Source: Exilibacterium tricleocarpae
GTDB taxonomy: Bacteria; Pseudomonadota; Gammaproteobacteria; Pseudomonadales; Cellvibrionaceae
Assembly (NCBI RefSeq): GCF_007004655.1
Contig: NZ_ML660103.1
Coordinates: forward strand, 62,001-126,000
Length of the DNA: 64,000 nt
Direction of reading: 5' to 3'
Position numbers and translations under genes: made by a program. Below are positions 1 through 8,638 of this stretch, piece after piece. Position 1 is the first letter of the stretch; each line of letters starts with the position of its first letter. The notes under the pieces are model-generated. The model had not been told where the DNA came from, ran no database searches, and was given only the letters and a program-made list of their open reading frames with translations.

Positions 1-1617
1 CCCGAGACGTTTAATCTGGCTGACTACTACCTCAACCGGCGTATTGATGAAGGGATGGGTGCAAAAACCGCCGTGCTGTTCGGGCGCCGCGCCTACAGTT
101 ATGCCGAGGTGGCGCAGCGCACCGGGGCGCTGTCGCGCTATCTGCTGGATCTCGGCCTGCGACGCGATGAGCGGGTGTATATCGTGCTGCCGGATTCACC
201 GGCATTTGTGTGGTCGCTGTTTGCAACCTGGAAGGCCGGCGCCGTGGTCGCCATGGGCAATCCGCTGGCGCCCGCCGCCGATCTCGCCTATGTGCTCGAT
301 TACATTCACGCGCGGGTGCTGATCACGGTACCGGCGGTGGCCGAGGCGCTGGCGCCGCAACTAAACGAACATCGGGACCTGGACGCGATCTTATTGGTAC
401 CTGATGTGGCCACCGGTGAAGATCCTGAAGAGTTGTTGATGTTGACGGCTTCGCTGAGAGAGGCCGCGGAGAGTAGCGGTATACTTGTCGGCACCCTCGC
501 CGCAGCGGTAGCGGAGGGCGAGTCTTCAAGTCACCGGGCGCCGCTGGTACAGCGCGACGACATGGCTTGTTGGCTGTTTACCTCCGGTTCCACCGGGCGT
601 CCCAAGGCCGCCATGCACAGCCATCGGGATTTTGCGTTCAATACCGAAGTTTACGCCAAGGCCACGCTCGGTTACCGGGCCGACGATATCACCGTGAGCG
701 TGCCGCGGTTGTTTTTCGGTTACGCCACCGGCACTAACTTGTTGTTCCCGTTTGCGGTGGGGGCCACCGCGGCACTGTTCTCTGAACCGCCCGAGCCCCA
801 GTCCCTGGCGCGGGCTATCGCCTTGTACCGGCCCTCCATTGTGACCAATGTGCCCACCATGCTGGGCAAGTTGCTGGCGTCGGCCCCCGATCTCGACTGG
901 TCCAGTGTGCGCTTTCAATTGTCCGCCGGGGAGGCGTTGCCGCCGACTTTACTGGCGCGGTTTATGGAACATCACGGCACCGATATTTACGACGGCATCG
1001 GTTCGGCGGAAATGTTCCATATCTACTGCACCAATCGACCGGGGGATATCAAACCTGGTTCGCTGGGGCGGGTAGTGGCGGGGTATGAGCTGAAAGTGTT
1101 ACCCACCGATGCCGAGGGACCGGGAGCTGCCGAAGTGACCCCCGGAGACACCGGCGTGCTCTGGGTGAAAGGCGACAGCGTGGCGCTGGGTTACTACGGC
1201 GACCGCGATAAAAGCTGGCGGACTTTTTACGGTCACTGGTGTCGCACGGGGGATTTATTCAGTTGTGACGCCGAGGGATATTTATGGTTTCGCGGTCGCG
1301 CCGACGATTTGTTCAAGGTAAATGGTCGCTGGATGGCGCCGCAGGAAGTGGAAGAGTGTCTGTTGCAGCATCCGGCGGTGGCTGCCTGTGCGGTGGTGCC
1401 GATACAAATTGACGGCCTGACCAAACCCAAGGCGCTGGTGGTGCGAACCGCCGCCTATGCCGAAGGCGATATCACGACGGAGTTACAACGGCATGTGCGG
1501 GATCATATCGCCAGGCACAAGTATCCCCGAGTGGTGGAATATGTTGCCGATTTGCCTAAAAACGATCGCGGCAAACTGGATCGAAAAGCGCTGAAGGCGG
1601 GGGCAACGGCGACATGA
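1..1617 (+). CDS. benzoate-CoA ligase family protein (5' end outside window)
   Basis: Adenylate-forming acyl/aryl-CoA ligase that would activate an aromatic or related carboxylate with ATP and CoA. The reading frame is open from base 1, so the N-terminus lies upstream; 538 residues are visible. Seen in the sequence: the phosphate-binding loop FTSGSTGRPKAAMHSH near base 570, the core motif with GIGSAEMFH near 1000, the hinge region GDLFSCDAEGYLWFRGRADD, and the C-terminal PKNDRGKLDRKAL carrying the expected catalytic lysine. The overall pattern (NLADYYL start, NGRWMAPQEVEE) matches the benzoate-CoA ligase family rather than acetyl-CoA synthetase. The stop overlaps the next start (ATGA), so the downstream creatininase-like gene is translationally coupled. 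The exact substrate cannot be read from the sequence. Confidence 0.9.
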   Translation, partial: PETFNLADYYLNRRIDEGMGAKTAVLFGRRAYSYAEVAQRTGALSRYLLDLGLRRDERVYIVLPDSPAFVWSLFATWKAGAVVAMGNPLAPAADLAYVLDYIHARVLITVPAVAEALAPQLNEHRDLDAILLVPDVATGEDPEELLMLTASLREAAESSGILVGTLAAAVAEGESSSHRAPLVQRDDMACWLFTSGSTGRPKAAMHSHRDFAFNTEVYAKATLGYRADDITVSVPRLFFGYATGTNLLFPFAVGATAALFSEPPEPQSLARAIALYRPSIVTNVPTMLGKLLASAPDLDWSSVRFQLSAGEALPPTLLARFMEHHGTDIYDGIGSAEMFHIYCTNRPGDIKPGSLGRVVAGYELKVLPTDAEGPGAAEVTPGDTGVLWVKGDSVALGYYGDRDKSWRTFYGHWCRTGDLFSCDAEGYLWFRGRADDLFKVNGRWMAPQEVEECLLQHPAVAACAVVPIQIDGLTKPKALVVRTAAYAEGDITTELQRHVRDHIARHKYPRVVEYVADLPKNDRGKLDRKALKAGATAT

Positions 1618-2372
1618 AAACTGATTTTTGCCTGACCGGTGTCACCACGGAAATGTTCGCCGACTGGGTTGTCGGTGACAAGCCGCTGGTGGTGTTACTG
1701 CCGATCGGCTCGGTGGAACCTCACGGACCTCATCTCGGATTACTGACCGACACGATTATTTCCCAGGCGAGTGCAGAGAGAGCGGCCGCGCGGCTCAACG
1801 CTCAGGATATTGTCGCCGTGATTGCCCCCGGTATCCCCTATGGTGTTACCGACTGTGCCGCCGGGTTCGCCGGCGCGGTGAGTATCCCCAAGTCGGCGTT
1901 AGTGGCTTATATCGAGGCTGTGATAAACGGCTTTCTCGCCAACGGCACGGATCATGTCTGCGTTATCAATAATCATCTCGAGCCCGATCAGTATGCGGCG
2001 GCCACCGAAGCGATGACGTCCTTTGGCCAGCGGGCGTCAGTGGCCTGTCCGTTGCAGCGGCGCTGGGCCAGGACCCTGTCCGACGAGTTTAAAAAGGGCG
2101 AGTGTCACGCCGGGCGTTATGAGACGGCGATTGTCCTGGCGGCGGACAGCCGGGGCGTGAAGCCGGGTGTGATGGCGGAGTTGCCGGAAGTGCCGGTCAG
2201 CCTGTCGGATCAACTGCGGGCGGGTGTCAACACCTTCAAAGAAATGGGCATGGCCCAAGCTTATGCGGGTGCGCCGGCGCTGGCTAGTGTGGAGGAGGGA
2301 GAAGCGCTGCTGGACAAATTGGCGGAGATGATCGTTACCGAGGTGCGGGAGGGGTTGTCGCTGCAGCCTTGA
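1614..2372 (+). CDS. creatininase family amidohydrolase
   Basis: A 252-residue protein of the creatininase/MftE fold, metal-dependent hydrolases acting on cyclic or peptide amides. The metal-binding block VEPHGPHLGLLTDT is near residues 36-49 and the second block HAGRYETA near residue 165, as in the family. The usual NGHGGN loop is replaced by NNHLEPDQ, which suggests a divergent subgroup. The start overlaps the CoA ligase stop by four bases, so both proteins probably serve one pathway. Creatinine itself is unlikely as substrate given this context; a role in processing an aryl-CoA precursor or a modified peptide is only a guess. Confidence 0.85.
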   Translation: MKTDFCLTGVTTEMFADWVVGDKPLVVLLPIGSVEPHGPHLGLLTDTIISQASAERAAARLNAQDIVAVIAPGIPYGVTDCAAGFAGAVSIPKSALVAYIEAVINGFLANGTDHVCVINNHLEPDQYAAATEAMTSFGQRASVACPLQRRWARTLSDEFKKGECHAGRYETAIVLAADSRGVKPGVMAELPEVPVSLSDQLRAGVNTFKEMGMAQAYAGAPALASVEEGEALLDKLAEMIVTEVREGLSLQP

Positions 2373-2526
2373 CCGGTTGACTCTTCTGTTTCGGGGTTGA
2401 TGGAAATGGCGCGGCTTCGAGCCGGTGCAGTGGGGGTTGATTTTCCGAGCGTGTAAACCCAGTTGGGCTTACAGGCTCGGAGAGTGATCCTCAGACTCGA
2501 TTGTATATTAAAGTCTCGAGTGGCAA

Positions 2527-3942
2527 TCAGCTATTTCTAAAAAGGTCTTCTATATATTTAAGTGTAATCGGTACGCCCGGGCCGCTCATGATTTCTCCTC
2601 CAAACCAAATACCTTGTTTTCCTTGTGCCCTGTGTAGTTTTTCTATCTTATCAAAGTCACCTACTTGAACAAACGGGCTATTCCATTTTACAACTCGCCA
2701 TCCGTAAGGCTTAACTTGAGAGGGTGATATGTCGAATTTAAACTCTGTCGTGGCTTGATACCATTTGTCGTGAATGAACGTCTCGTCTATTTTTTCACGG
2801 TCAATGTCGTTGACCATTGTTAAGGACTGGAACATTGTATCTGCATGAAAGCACTTAAATAGTCCATATTTTGAGCCATCTTTTTTGACCTTGCTCGTTC
2901 CTATTTTATGCGGGTTATTATAGTCAAGGTAAATCCCTTTTTCTAAATACTTCAATTTTTCAGATTCCAGGTTACAGAAAGAGGTTAGCACATAATTATG
3001 CCTTTCAGATCTTATAGGCGCGACTAAGTCATTTATATAGTGGTACCTGAATTTTTTCAATTGTTGCATGGGTAAAGCCAAGACTACCTCATTAAAACCG
3101 GAAAACACCTCATTTTTATCATTGATCACATGATATTGCTCTTTTGCATCAGCATCTTTATCTATATCCACTATGGTCTGATTCAACATAATGTCTGCAT
3201 TTTCAACATTATCAAGCAGTGATTGTAGGAAAATGTCATACCCGGTAGTCAGCATTAGAAATTTAAAGGGCAAAGCTGTGTGCTTATTTAACAAATCACT
3301 CTTGTCAATGAATGATCCCGCCAATTCCAGCAGTCTGTTTTTTGTGAAGAGCTTTTTAAGATAATTATAATTCGTATAACTATTTCTGGACGTAACTACA
3401 GAAAGCGCTTCTGCGCCCTCAATAGAGTTTCCAAAAATTGTAGAAAAGTAATCTATGGCCTTCGGATAGGTGGTCAATCCAAGCTGTTTGAAAAGATCAT
3501 GGAAAGTTTGGTTGCGCTCAAAGCCATCAATGTTTTCTAAATCTATCATATTTGAATATTGATCGATATCAGAAAAATATTTGTAGATCCCTATTGCTTC
3601 TTTTAGCAATTGAAATTTTGATACTTTTTCAAAAAAAGGCGGGAGATCAGCTTTCTCGTTGTCTTTCAGGAAATGATAATCCCCTATGTCTTCTAATAAC
3701 ACATCCTTTTGTTTTAACAGATGATTCAAAGGAGAGTATATGCCAGGTTTGCCGAATTGATTGCAGGGGATAAACTTTGTGGTATAGTCCAAATATTGGC
3801 CTTTGTATTTCTCTGATGCGGCAAGGCCGCCCAGCTTGTTTGAACTTTCAAATAACACCACCTGGTTGTCTTTTTTTTCAGAAAGTTTGAGCGCAGAAAA
3901 GATGCCAAATGGTCCCCCTCCAATGACAGCGATTTTCTTCAT
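2527..3942 (-). CDS. FAD-dependent oxidoreductase, amine oxidase/protoporphyrinogen oxidase-like
   Basis: A 471-residue flavoprotein with an N-terminal Rossmann FAD-binding motif (VIGGGPFGIFSALKLSE) followed by an acidic ribose-binding strand and the GGLAAS loop typical of the NAD(P)-binding_8/amine oxidase superfamily. The C-terminal block GIWFGGEIMSGPGVP resembles the second FAD contact of this superfamily. No signal peptide is seen. The gene is much AT-richer than its neighbours and uses Lys/Asn/Ile heavily, which points to horizontal acquisition. Its ATG overlaps the stop of the upstream monooxygenase gene, so the two are co-translated and probably act on one substrate. The substrate is not identifiable. 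Confidence 0.8.
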   Translation of the reverse strand: MKKIAVIGGGPFGIFSALKLSEKKDNQVVLFESSNKLGGLAASEKYKGQYLDYTTKFIPCNQFGKPGIYSPLNHLLKQKDVLLEDIGDYHFLKDNEKADLPPFFEKVSKFQLLKEAIGIYKYFSDIDQYSNMIDLENIDGFERNQTFHDLFKQLGLTTYPKAIDYFSTIFGNSIEGAEALSVVTSRNSYTNYNYLKKLFTKNRLLELAGSFIDKSDLLNKHTALPFKFLMLTTGYDIFLQSLLDNVENADIMLNQTIVDIDKDADAKEQYHVINDKNEVFSGFNEVVLALPMQQLKKFRYHYINDLVAPIRSERHNYVLTSFCNLESEKLKYLEKGIYLDYNNPHKIGTSKVKKDGSKYGLFKCFHADTMFQSLTMVNDIDREKIDETFIHDKWYQATTEFKFDISPSQVKPYGWRVVKWNSPFVQVGDFDKIEKLHRAQGKQGIWFGGEIMSGPGVPITLKYIEDLFRNS

Positions 3943-5477
3943 AAGTATACCTTTAGGTCAGTGCGGGAGTTTGGTATCCCATTTGCATTCTCTTTGTTTG
4001 GCGGATGCCCAAAAACACTAATCACTTCTTTTTCTGTGGGTTCTCGGTAAACCGGTTTGCTATGGTTTTTATAGTACGCTCCGTAAAGAAGCATCGCAGG
4101 TCCCAAATTAAGTGGATAAGAGTATCCTAATTTTTTACCAATGCTGTCGACCAGCTTTAAGTAGTTCATAAGGTTTTTGATGTCAGAGATCACTCTTGCT
4201 AATTGAGGTTTGAAATCGTTTGTCTTAAAAAATCTCTTTAGCAGTTTCTGCTCTTGTTTCGTTTTTATTTTTACTTCATCATCAGTCATCCTTTTAGATA
4301 AGTATATAATGGCATGCTGTACAGCATGGTAACCATTGAGCATGCCCAAGCCTCGGAGGGCTATTGGCCCCATGAAGTACAGGCGAGGAAGTTTTTGATG
4401 GATGGAAAATTGGAAGAGGTGCTTGGCTTTTAAAATATCTACCTTTTCACCATTGGCTTTGAACTCCGGGTAATTTGGGGCTACCTCTGTACCAAAGCAA
4501 GCTATAATAGCGCTACACGATATTAATTTCTGCGTAGCATCACCCTTCCGCTGGATTACCACTTTATCTTTTTGCAGGGCCACTATTTCGCCCTGGGTAA
4601 ATGGCACACTCCTTGCCACTTTTACCATGTCGTAATCTACTACTCCCAAATGATAGTCGGCTGCAGATGTTTCTGGATGCACATTGAGCATAAGATCGCT
4701 CAACCTTAAAAGACGCATACTGGTTTTAGGGAGAAAACCAAAGGCCAGGTGGCCGATCAGTGCTTTTAGTCTGTCAAATGGTTTTGATCGTCTGCCTTTT
4801 TTTCTATGATAGATGCCTTTATCATAGTTATACATCCAGTAAGTTTTCCGAGCCACCCACTCTACCGGAATGTCGTGGGCGACAAGGGTGTTTATAATAT
4901 CATGGGCCGCTTTCGAGCCGCCTGCCACTACAACCGGACGATTCGATTTCTTTAATTTTTCTAGTGCTGCTTCACTTACATCGTGACTTGTATATATCGA
5001 TCCCTCAAAATCGCTTGCCCCGGGAATATTTGGGAACTTTCTTGCCTTAAAGCCAAAACCACTTAGCATGACAAACTCGCCATCTTCAGTGTATTTCTCA
5101 CCTGAGATCGCATTGCGCACGATACAGCGGACCTCTTTTTCAGAAATCTGATGGATTGTTTCCACTTGGCTGTTCAGCCTGATATCATCACCAAGCCCCG
5201 TATCGTCAACATACCTTTTCATGTACTCTACTACATCTGATGTCGGGACTCTGTCCAAAGGGTTTGAAACTATATCTTTAGGGAATGGATATCCAACAAA
5301 CTCAATAGTGCTCGCAGCGGCGTGAGTGGTTAAGTGGCTGTAAGCAATACCTTTCGCCCAGGTTCCACCTATATTGGCGTTTTGATCGAAAATAACAACT
5401 TCACAGCCATACCTGTTTTTTAACATGGCTGCTGCCTGTATACCGGACCAGCCAGCCCCAATGATTAGCACTTTCAT
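3939..5477 (-). CDS. flavin-containing monooxygenase-like oxidoreductase
   Basis: A 512-residue FAD/NAD(P)H-dependent monooxygenase-like protein. It shows an N-terminal FAD motif GAGWSGIQAAAML, the GGTW loop (NIGGTWAKG), an FMO/BVMO-like fingerprint region (FEGSIYTSHDV) and a second Rossmann motif (VVAGGSKAAHD) for NAD(P)H. The start was placed at the ATG of MKVLIIGAG; a GTG three codons upstream (5486) is possible. It is first of a two-gene AT-rich unit with the amine-oxidase-like gene and ends in an ATGA overlap. An inverted-repeat element begins about 20 bases upstream of the start. Hydroxylation or Baeyer-Villiger type oxidation of a small metabolite is likely from the family; the substrate is unknown. 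Confidence 0.82.
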   Translation of the reverse strand: MKVLIIGAGWSGIQAAAMLKNRYGCEVVIFDQNANIGGTWAKGIAYSHLTTHAAASTIEFVGYPFPKDIVSNPLDRVPTSDVVEYMKRYVDDTGLGDDIRLNSQVETIHQISEKEVRCIVRNAISGEKYTEDGEFVMLSGFGFKARKFPNIPGASDFEGSIYTSHDVSEAALEKLKKSNRPVVVAGGSKAAHDIINTLVAHDIPVEWVARKTYWMYNYDKGIYHRKKGRRSKPFDRLKALIGHLAFGFLPKTSMRLLRLSDLMLNVHPETSAADYHLGVVDYDMVKVARSVPFTQGEIVALQKDKVVIQRKGDATQKLISCSAIIACFGTEVAPNYPEFKANGEKVDILKAKHLFQFSIHQKLPRLYFMGPIALRGLGMLNGYHAVQHAIIYLSKRMTDDEVKIKTKQEQKLLKRFFKTNDFKPQLARVISDIKNLMNYLKLVDSIGKKLGYSYPLNLGPAMLLYGAYYKNHSKPVYREPTEKEVISVFGHPPNKENANGIPNSRTDLKVYL

Positions 5478-5496
5478 AAATTCCACTTCAAAAAGA

Positions 5497-5643
5497 GGGA
5501 CGCCTGCAACTTAGCAACTCTAAGAGAATAATAGTTGAGTGACTGCATAACACGTCCGGAGAGCCGGCAATTGTCGTGTCTGTTCGGCAGATACCGCTGG
5601 ATAATTATTTTTGTGCACTAAGTTGCTAAGTTGCAGGCGTCCC
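5497..5643. repeat. 147-bp inverted-repeat element, copy 1
   Basis: Perfect 23-bp terminal arms (5497-5519 and 5621-5643, arm beginning GGGACGCCTGCAACTTAGCA) flank a roughly 100-bp interior with no open frame. The same arm sequence occurs at 16540-16629 around a different, shorter interior. No clear target-site duplication is visible. It looks like a non-autonomous mobile palindrome (MITE- or REP-like). Confidence 0.8.
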
Positions 5644-5791
5644 ACCTAGGGTATCGAGCCTTGTAATCTTCTATAGGTGGCAGTTAGCCGATAAAGATTC
5701 CATGTAGGTGGTTATTTGGGAACTCTTATGGCTCGATGGCCACTTGTTTGTAGAACCTAATAGTATTACATCTTGTCAATGGAGAGAGCAT

Positions 5792-6700
5792 ATGCCTGAT
5801 TTCCCAACCCGGACATCCTCCCCACCTCCGCTGTCGAGTCGGGTAAGAGCTGGTAAGCCTTCAAAAACCAAGGGTCATCCGTCGACATCGAAGTCACGAA
5901 GAAGGCCGTTAGTCCCAGAAAGGTCAGGCCCTTCCAGCCAGCTCTCCAATGAGCAGGCGAGCGGATACTCACAAACTGCTTTGGGATTGAGGCCCACGAC
6001 CAATCCACTTGTGTTGACTGAGTCACCGTATGACAAAGAGGCTTTCAATAGATACATACAAACAGGTATGGATGCCAGGTACCGAACCGACGAGGGAAAA
6101 AGGGTTATAGAAGAACACAAGGCCAATCCCCAGCAGCATCCCGCGGTTTTCACGCATACAAAGTCTTTCGTGTACCCTCAAACAGAACCTCTGTTACCGT
6201 ACAGCGATAGACAAAACAAGATTCATATCGATTCTCAGGACAGAGATGAAGCTTGGGCAAGAGCACACCAGCCAGGTGTGGGCACTATGGCAAGAGTTGT
6301 GGTGAATCCGCAAGTTAAACCCTATTATGATCCCGAGACAGGGCAAATGGAAGTCGCTACTTTTGATTCTGTGGAGGCTGCAATAGAGAATATTGGAGAT
6401 GGAGATATCGGTGAGCACCATGAAATGGCACATGTTGCAGAAATCACCAACGGCACTGTGCTTCCGGGAACCATGCGCGGGTCAAAAGGCACAGTGATAC
6501 CAGCCCGAGAATACACCCCATACCAGTCAGAGGTAAAATTCGCCGAACAAAGTGGACAAGATGCTCGCCCAAGCTACAACACGCCGTTTTCGCCCGAATT
6601 TATACAGAGAGAAGAGGATAACTATTCCGGAGAAGACGAATATTTCAGAGCTGATGCAGCCAGTTTCCTGCAACGGACTTGGGACCGTTTTGATGAATGA
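5792..6700 (+). CDS. putative HExxH zinc metallopeptidase, M91/effector-like
   Basis: A 302-residue protein when started at the ATG preceded by GGAGAG; a longer frame opens at 5708 but has no good ribosome site. The first 90 or so residues are rich in Pro, Ser and Arg/Lys and look disordered. The remainder contains HEMAH at residues 210-214, a match to the zincin HExxH signature, followed about 35 residues later by SEVKFAEQ, which could supply a third glutamate ligand. This layout, a disordered N-terminus followed by a small zincin with a downstream Glu, recalls family M91 (NleD/HopH1-type) effectors and polymorphic-toxin proteases. No signal peptide or immunity gene is recognised. It sits in the AT-richer island beside the inverted-repeat element. 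Peptidase activity is inferred from one motif. Confidence 0.5.
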   Translation: MPDFPTRTSSPPPLSSRVRAGKPSKTKGHPSTSKSRRRPLVPERSGPSSQLSNEQASGYSQTALGLRPTTNPLVLTESPYDKEAFNRYIQTGMDARYRTDEGKRVIEEHKANPQQHPAVFTHTKSFVYPQTEPLLPYSDRQNKIHIDSQDRDEAWARAHQPGVGTMARVVVNPQVKPYYDPETGQMEVATFDSVEAAIENIGDGDIGEHHEMAHVAEITNGTVLPGTMRGSKGTVIPAREYTPYQSEVKFAEQSGQDARPSYNTPFSPEFIQREEDNYSGEDEYFRADAASFLQRTWDRFDE

Positions 6701-6962
6701 GTGTAGGAAGCGGGACGCCGATAACCATTAACGGTTTCAAAGTCAATTTACGCATCTTTATTGTCCCGGCCAAACGCTAAATAGCCACACAGATAACACT
6801 GATATCGACGGTTACGATATTGACGAGTAAAAACATCTCTGCATATCTTCTCTTTCATAACCGCAAGATGGTAGTTAAGTGTGCATTTTGTGGCCTGGTT
6901 CCTACCCGATAGGCCTCAATTGACGGATTATTCGATGAAATCACCGCCAATTTGAGGTCCCA

Positions 6963-7406
6963 ATGAAATACTTTGTCAGCGCCTTTGCCCTTGCGGCCAT
7001 GCTTAGCACCAGCGCCTGTGGTTATCTGCTCCACCCGGAACGGGTAGGGCAGAAGTCAGGCCGCATCGACCCCACCATTGTCCTGCTCGATGCGGCCGGA
7101 CTGCTGATCGGTATCCTGCCCGGTGTAGTGGCCTTTGCGGTCGACTTTACCACCGGGGCGATCTACCTGCAGCCGGGGCAAAAATCGGCGATCGAACGGC
7201 ATACAAGCCGGCCTGGCGATACGAGTGACCTCGAACTGGAACCTGTCGCAAAGGTCGACCTTACCCTCGATAGGCAGCGCATCGCACGGCAGCTTTCGCA
7301 ACTGCTCGGGCAGCCGGTGGATGCCGATGCTATCGAGTTTTACAGACCCACCGATACCCATGCGGTAGTCATGGCCAGCAGAGGTCCGAACCGCCACCTG
7401 CTCTGA
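6963..7406 (+). CDS. small lipoprotein of unknown function
   Basis: A 147-residue protein with a lipoprotein signal peptide: a charged start, a hydrophobic stretch and the lipobox-like STSAC at residues 15-19. A short hydrophobic segment (LLDAAGLLIGILPGVVAFAVDF) follows at about residues 42-63, then a region with GAIYLQPGQ and a soluble C-terminus. The pattern GYLLHPER...GRIDP matches a family of conserved gammaproteobacterial lipoproteins without assigned function. It begins right after the AT-rich island, where the base composition returns to GC-rich. Confidence 0.75.
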   Translation: MKYFVSAFALAAMLSTSACGYLLHPERVGQKSGRIDPTIVLLDAAGLLIGILPGVVAFAVDFTTGAIYLQPGQKSAIERHTSRPGDTSDLELEPVAKVDLTLDRQRIARQLSQLLGQPVDADAIEFYRPTDTHAVVMASRGPNRHLL

Positions 7407-7652
7407 CGTTTTATGTCACAGTAGGATTTGTCACCGCGGGCCCTCCGCAGGGAGCGCTGCGGTTGGCGGATCCGGCACCCAGGTGGGTCAGCGGTCCGAG
7501 TTGCTTACTCTCCCCCTTTCCCGGCATAATCAGCGCCGCTGTCTCAGCACAGGTGCACGAGCTTGAGTGCGGGCGCTGTGGTGGCGGTACCGGGAGTCTC
7601 GTGTTGCTACGGGAATTACCCGGAGTGCCATCACCGGTAAAGGATACTAAAG

Positions 7653-8324
7653 ATGTTCAGTGATGAGAAAATACTGGATTCATGGCAAAAAAATGTCCAG
7701 CCCTGGACCACCGCCGTCAGGGATAAACAGATACCGAGCCGCAACCTGGTAACCGATGGTGCCATTGTCGATGCGGTGGCCGTCGCCGCGGGTCATACCG
7801 CGCTCGATATAGGCTGTGGCGAGGGCTGGCTGGTGCGAGAGCTGGCGGCCCGGGGGCTGTCGGTAACCGGACTCGATGCCGTGGCCGATCTGATTGCCCG
7901 GGCACGCCAGTGCAGCGATGAAGACTACCTTGTCCTGTCTTACGAAGCGCTGGCCCGCGAGGGGCTCGATCGGCGTTTCGATCTGGTGGTATGTAATTTT
8001 TCATTGTTGGGCGATAAATCGGTAGAAGGTGTCTTTGGCACTGTACCCGCGCTGCTCAATCCGGGCGGCAGCTTTATTGTCCAAACCATTCACCCGCTGG
8101 TTGCCTGTGGCGAGTACAGATACGAGGATGGTTGGCGCGAAGGCTCCTGGCAGGGATTCAGCGAGGACTTTACCGATCCGGCTCCCTGGTATTTCCGAAC
8201 GCTCGAAAGCTGGGTGGCGATGTTCGGCAGGCACAACCTGGTATTGTCAAAGATTGCAGAGCCCCTGCACCCCGAAACCGGTAAGCCGGCGTCAATCCTG
8301 TTTACCGCGCAGTTGCGGCCTTGA
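7653..8324 (+). CDS. class I SAM-dependent methyltransferase
   Basis: A 223-residue methyltransferase with the SAM-binding motif I ALDIGCGEGWLVREL at about residues 48-62, the acidic residue of motif II in VTGLDAVADL, and motif IV (FDLVVCNFSLL). The ATG is preceded by AAAGGATAC, a reasonable ribosome site. The C-terminal part has the aromatic-rich WRFRTL-type lid (PAPWYFRTLESW) seen in UbiE/BioC-like small-molecule methyltransferases. It stands alone between a lipoprotein and a secreted esterase, so the substrate cannot be deduced. Confidence 0.85.
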   Translation: MFSDEKILDSWQKNVQPWTTAVRDKQIPSRNLVTDGAIVDAVAVAAGHTALDIGCGEGWLVRELAARGLSVTGLDAVADLIARARQCSDEDYLVLSYEALAREGLDRRFDLVVCNFSLLGDKSVEGVFGTVPALLNPGGSFIVQTIHPLVACGEYRYEDGWREGSWQGFSEDFTDPAPWYFRTLESWVAMFGRHNLVLSKIAEPLHPETGKPASILFTAQLRP

Positions 8325-8638
8325 AAACGCGCCGGCTTTGAAATCCTCCGGGCCTCACCCTTGACACCCCGGTGCTGAAAACCATTGACATTGAAAATAT
8401 AGGTTGTCGCAAAATACCCCGAGCCGATTCCCCCGTGCCGGCTTTGACACCGACATTGGCACGCCCGGACCGTGCAAAACAATCGGTGCGTTGTTTTATA
8501 GCCCTGAAAAATTACCACAATTCCCTTTACTTCCAAAGAGTCTACCCGGTGGTTTAACAGTCACAAATTTGATTTCTATACTCGAGTCGTTTTAGACGTG
8601 GTTTCTAATAATCAAAAAATACCGACGCGAGGTGAGAA
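8325..8638. other. intergenic region, no gene recognised
   Basis: About 310 bases between the methyltransferase and the secreted esterase. Short frames occur but lack ribosome sites and homology. The end of the region becomes AT-rich and probably holds the esterase promoter; a GAGGTG ribosome site lies just before its ATG. Confidence 0.5.

Noticed and set aside
2447-2478. Terminator between the creatininase and FAD oxidoreductase genes
   Set aside because: The stem GAGCGTGTAAACCC / GGGCTTACAGGCTC has two mismatches and no T run follows; too weak to list.
7463-7663. A 66-codon frame before the methyltransferase gene
   Set aside because: It overlaps the methyltransferase start, has no ribosome site and shows no recognisable domain.
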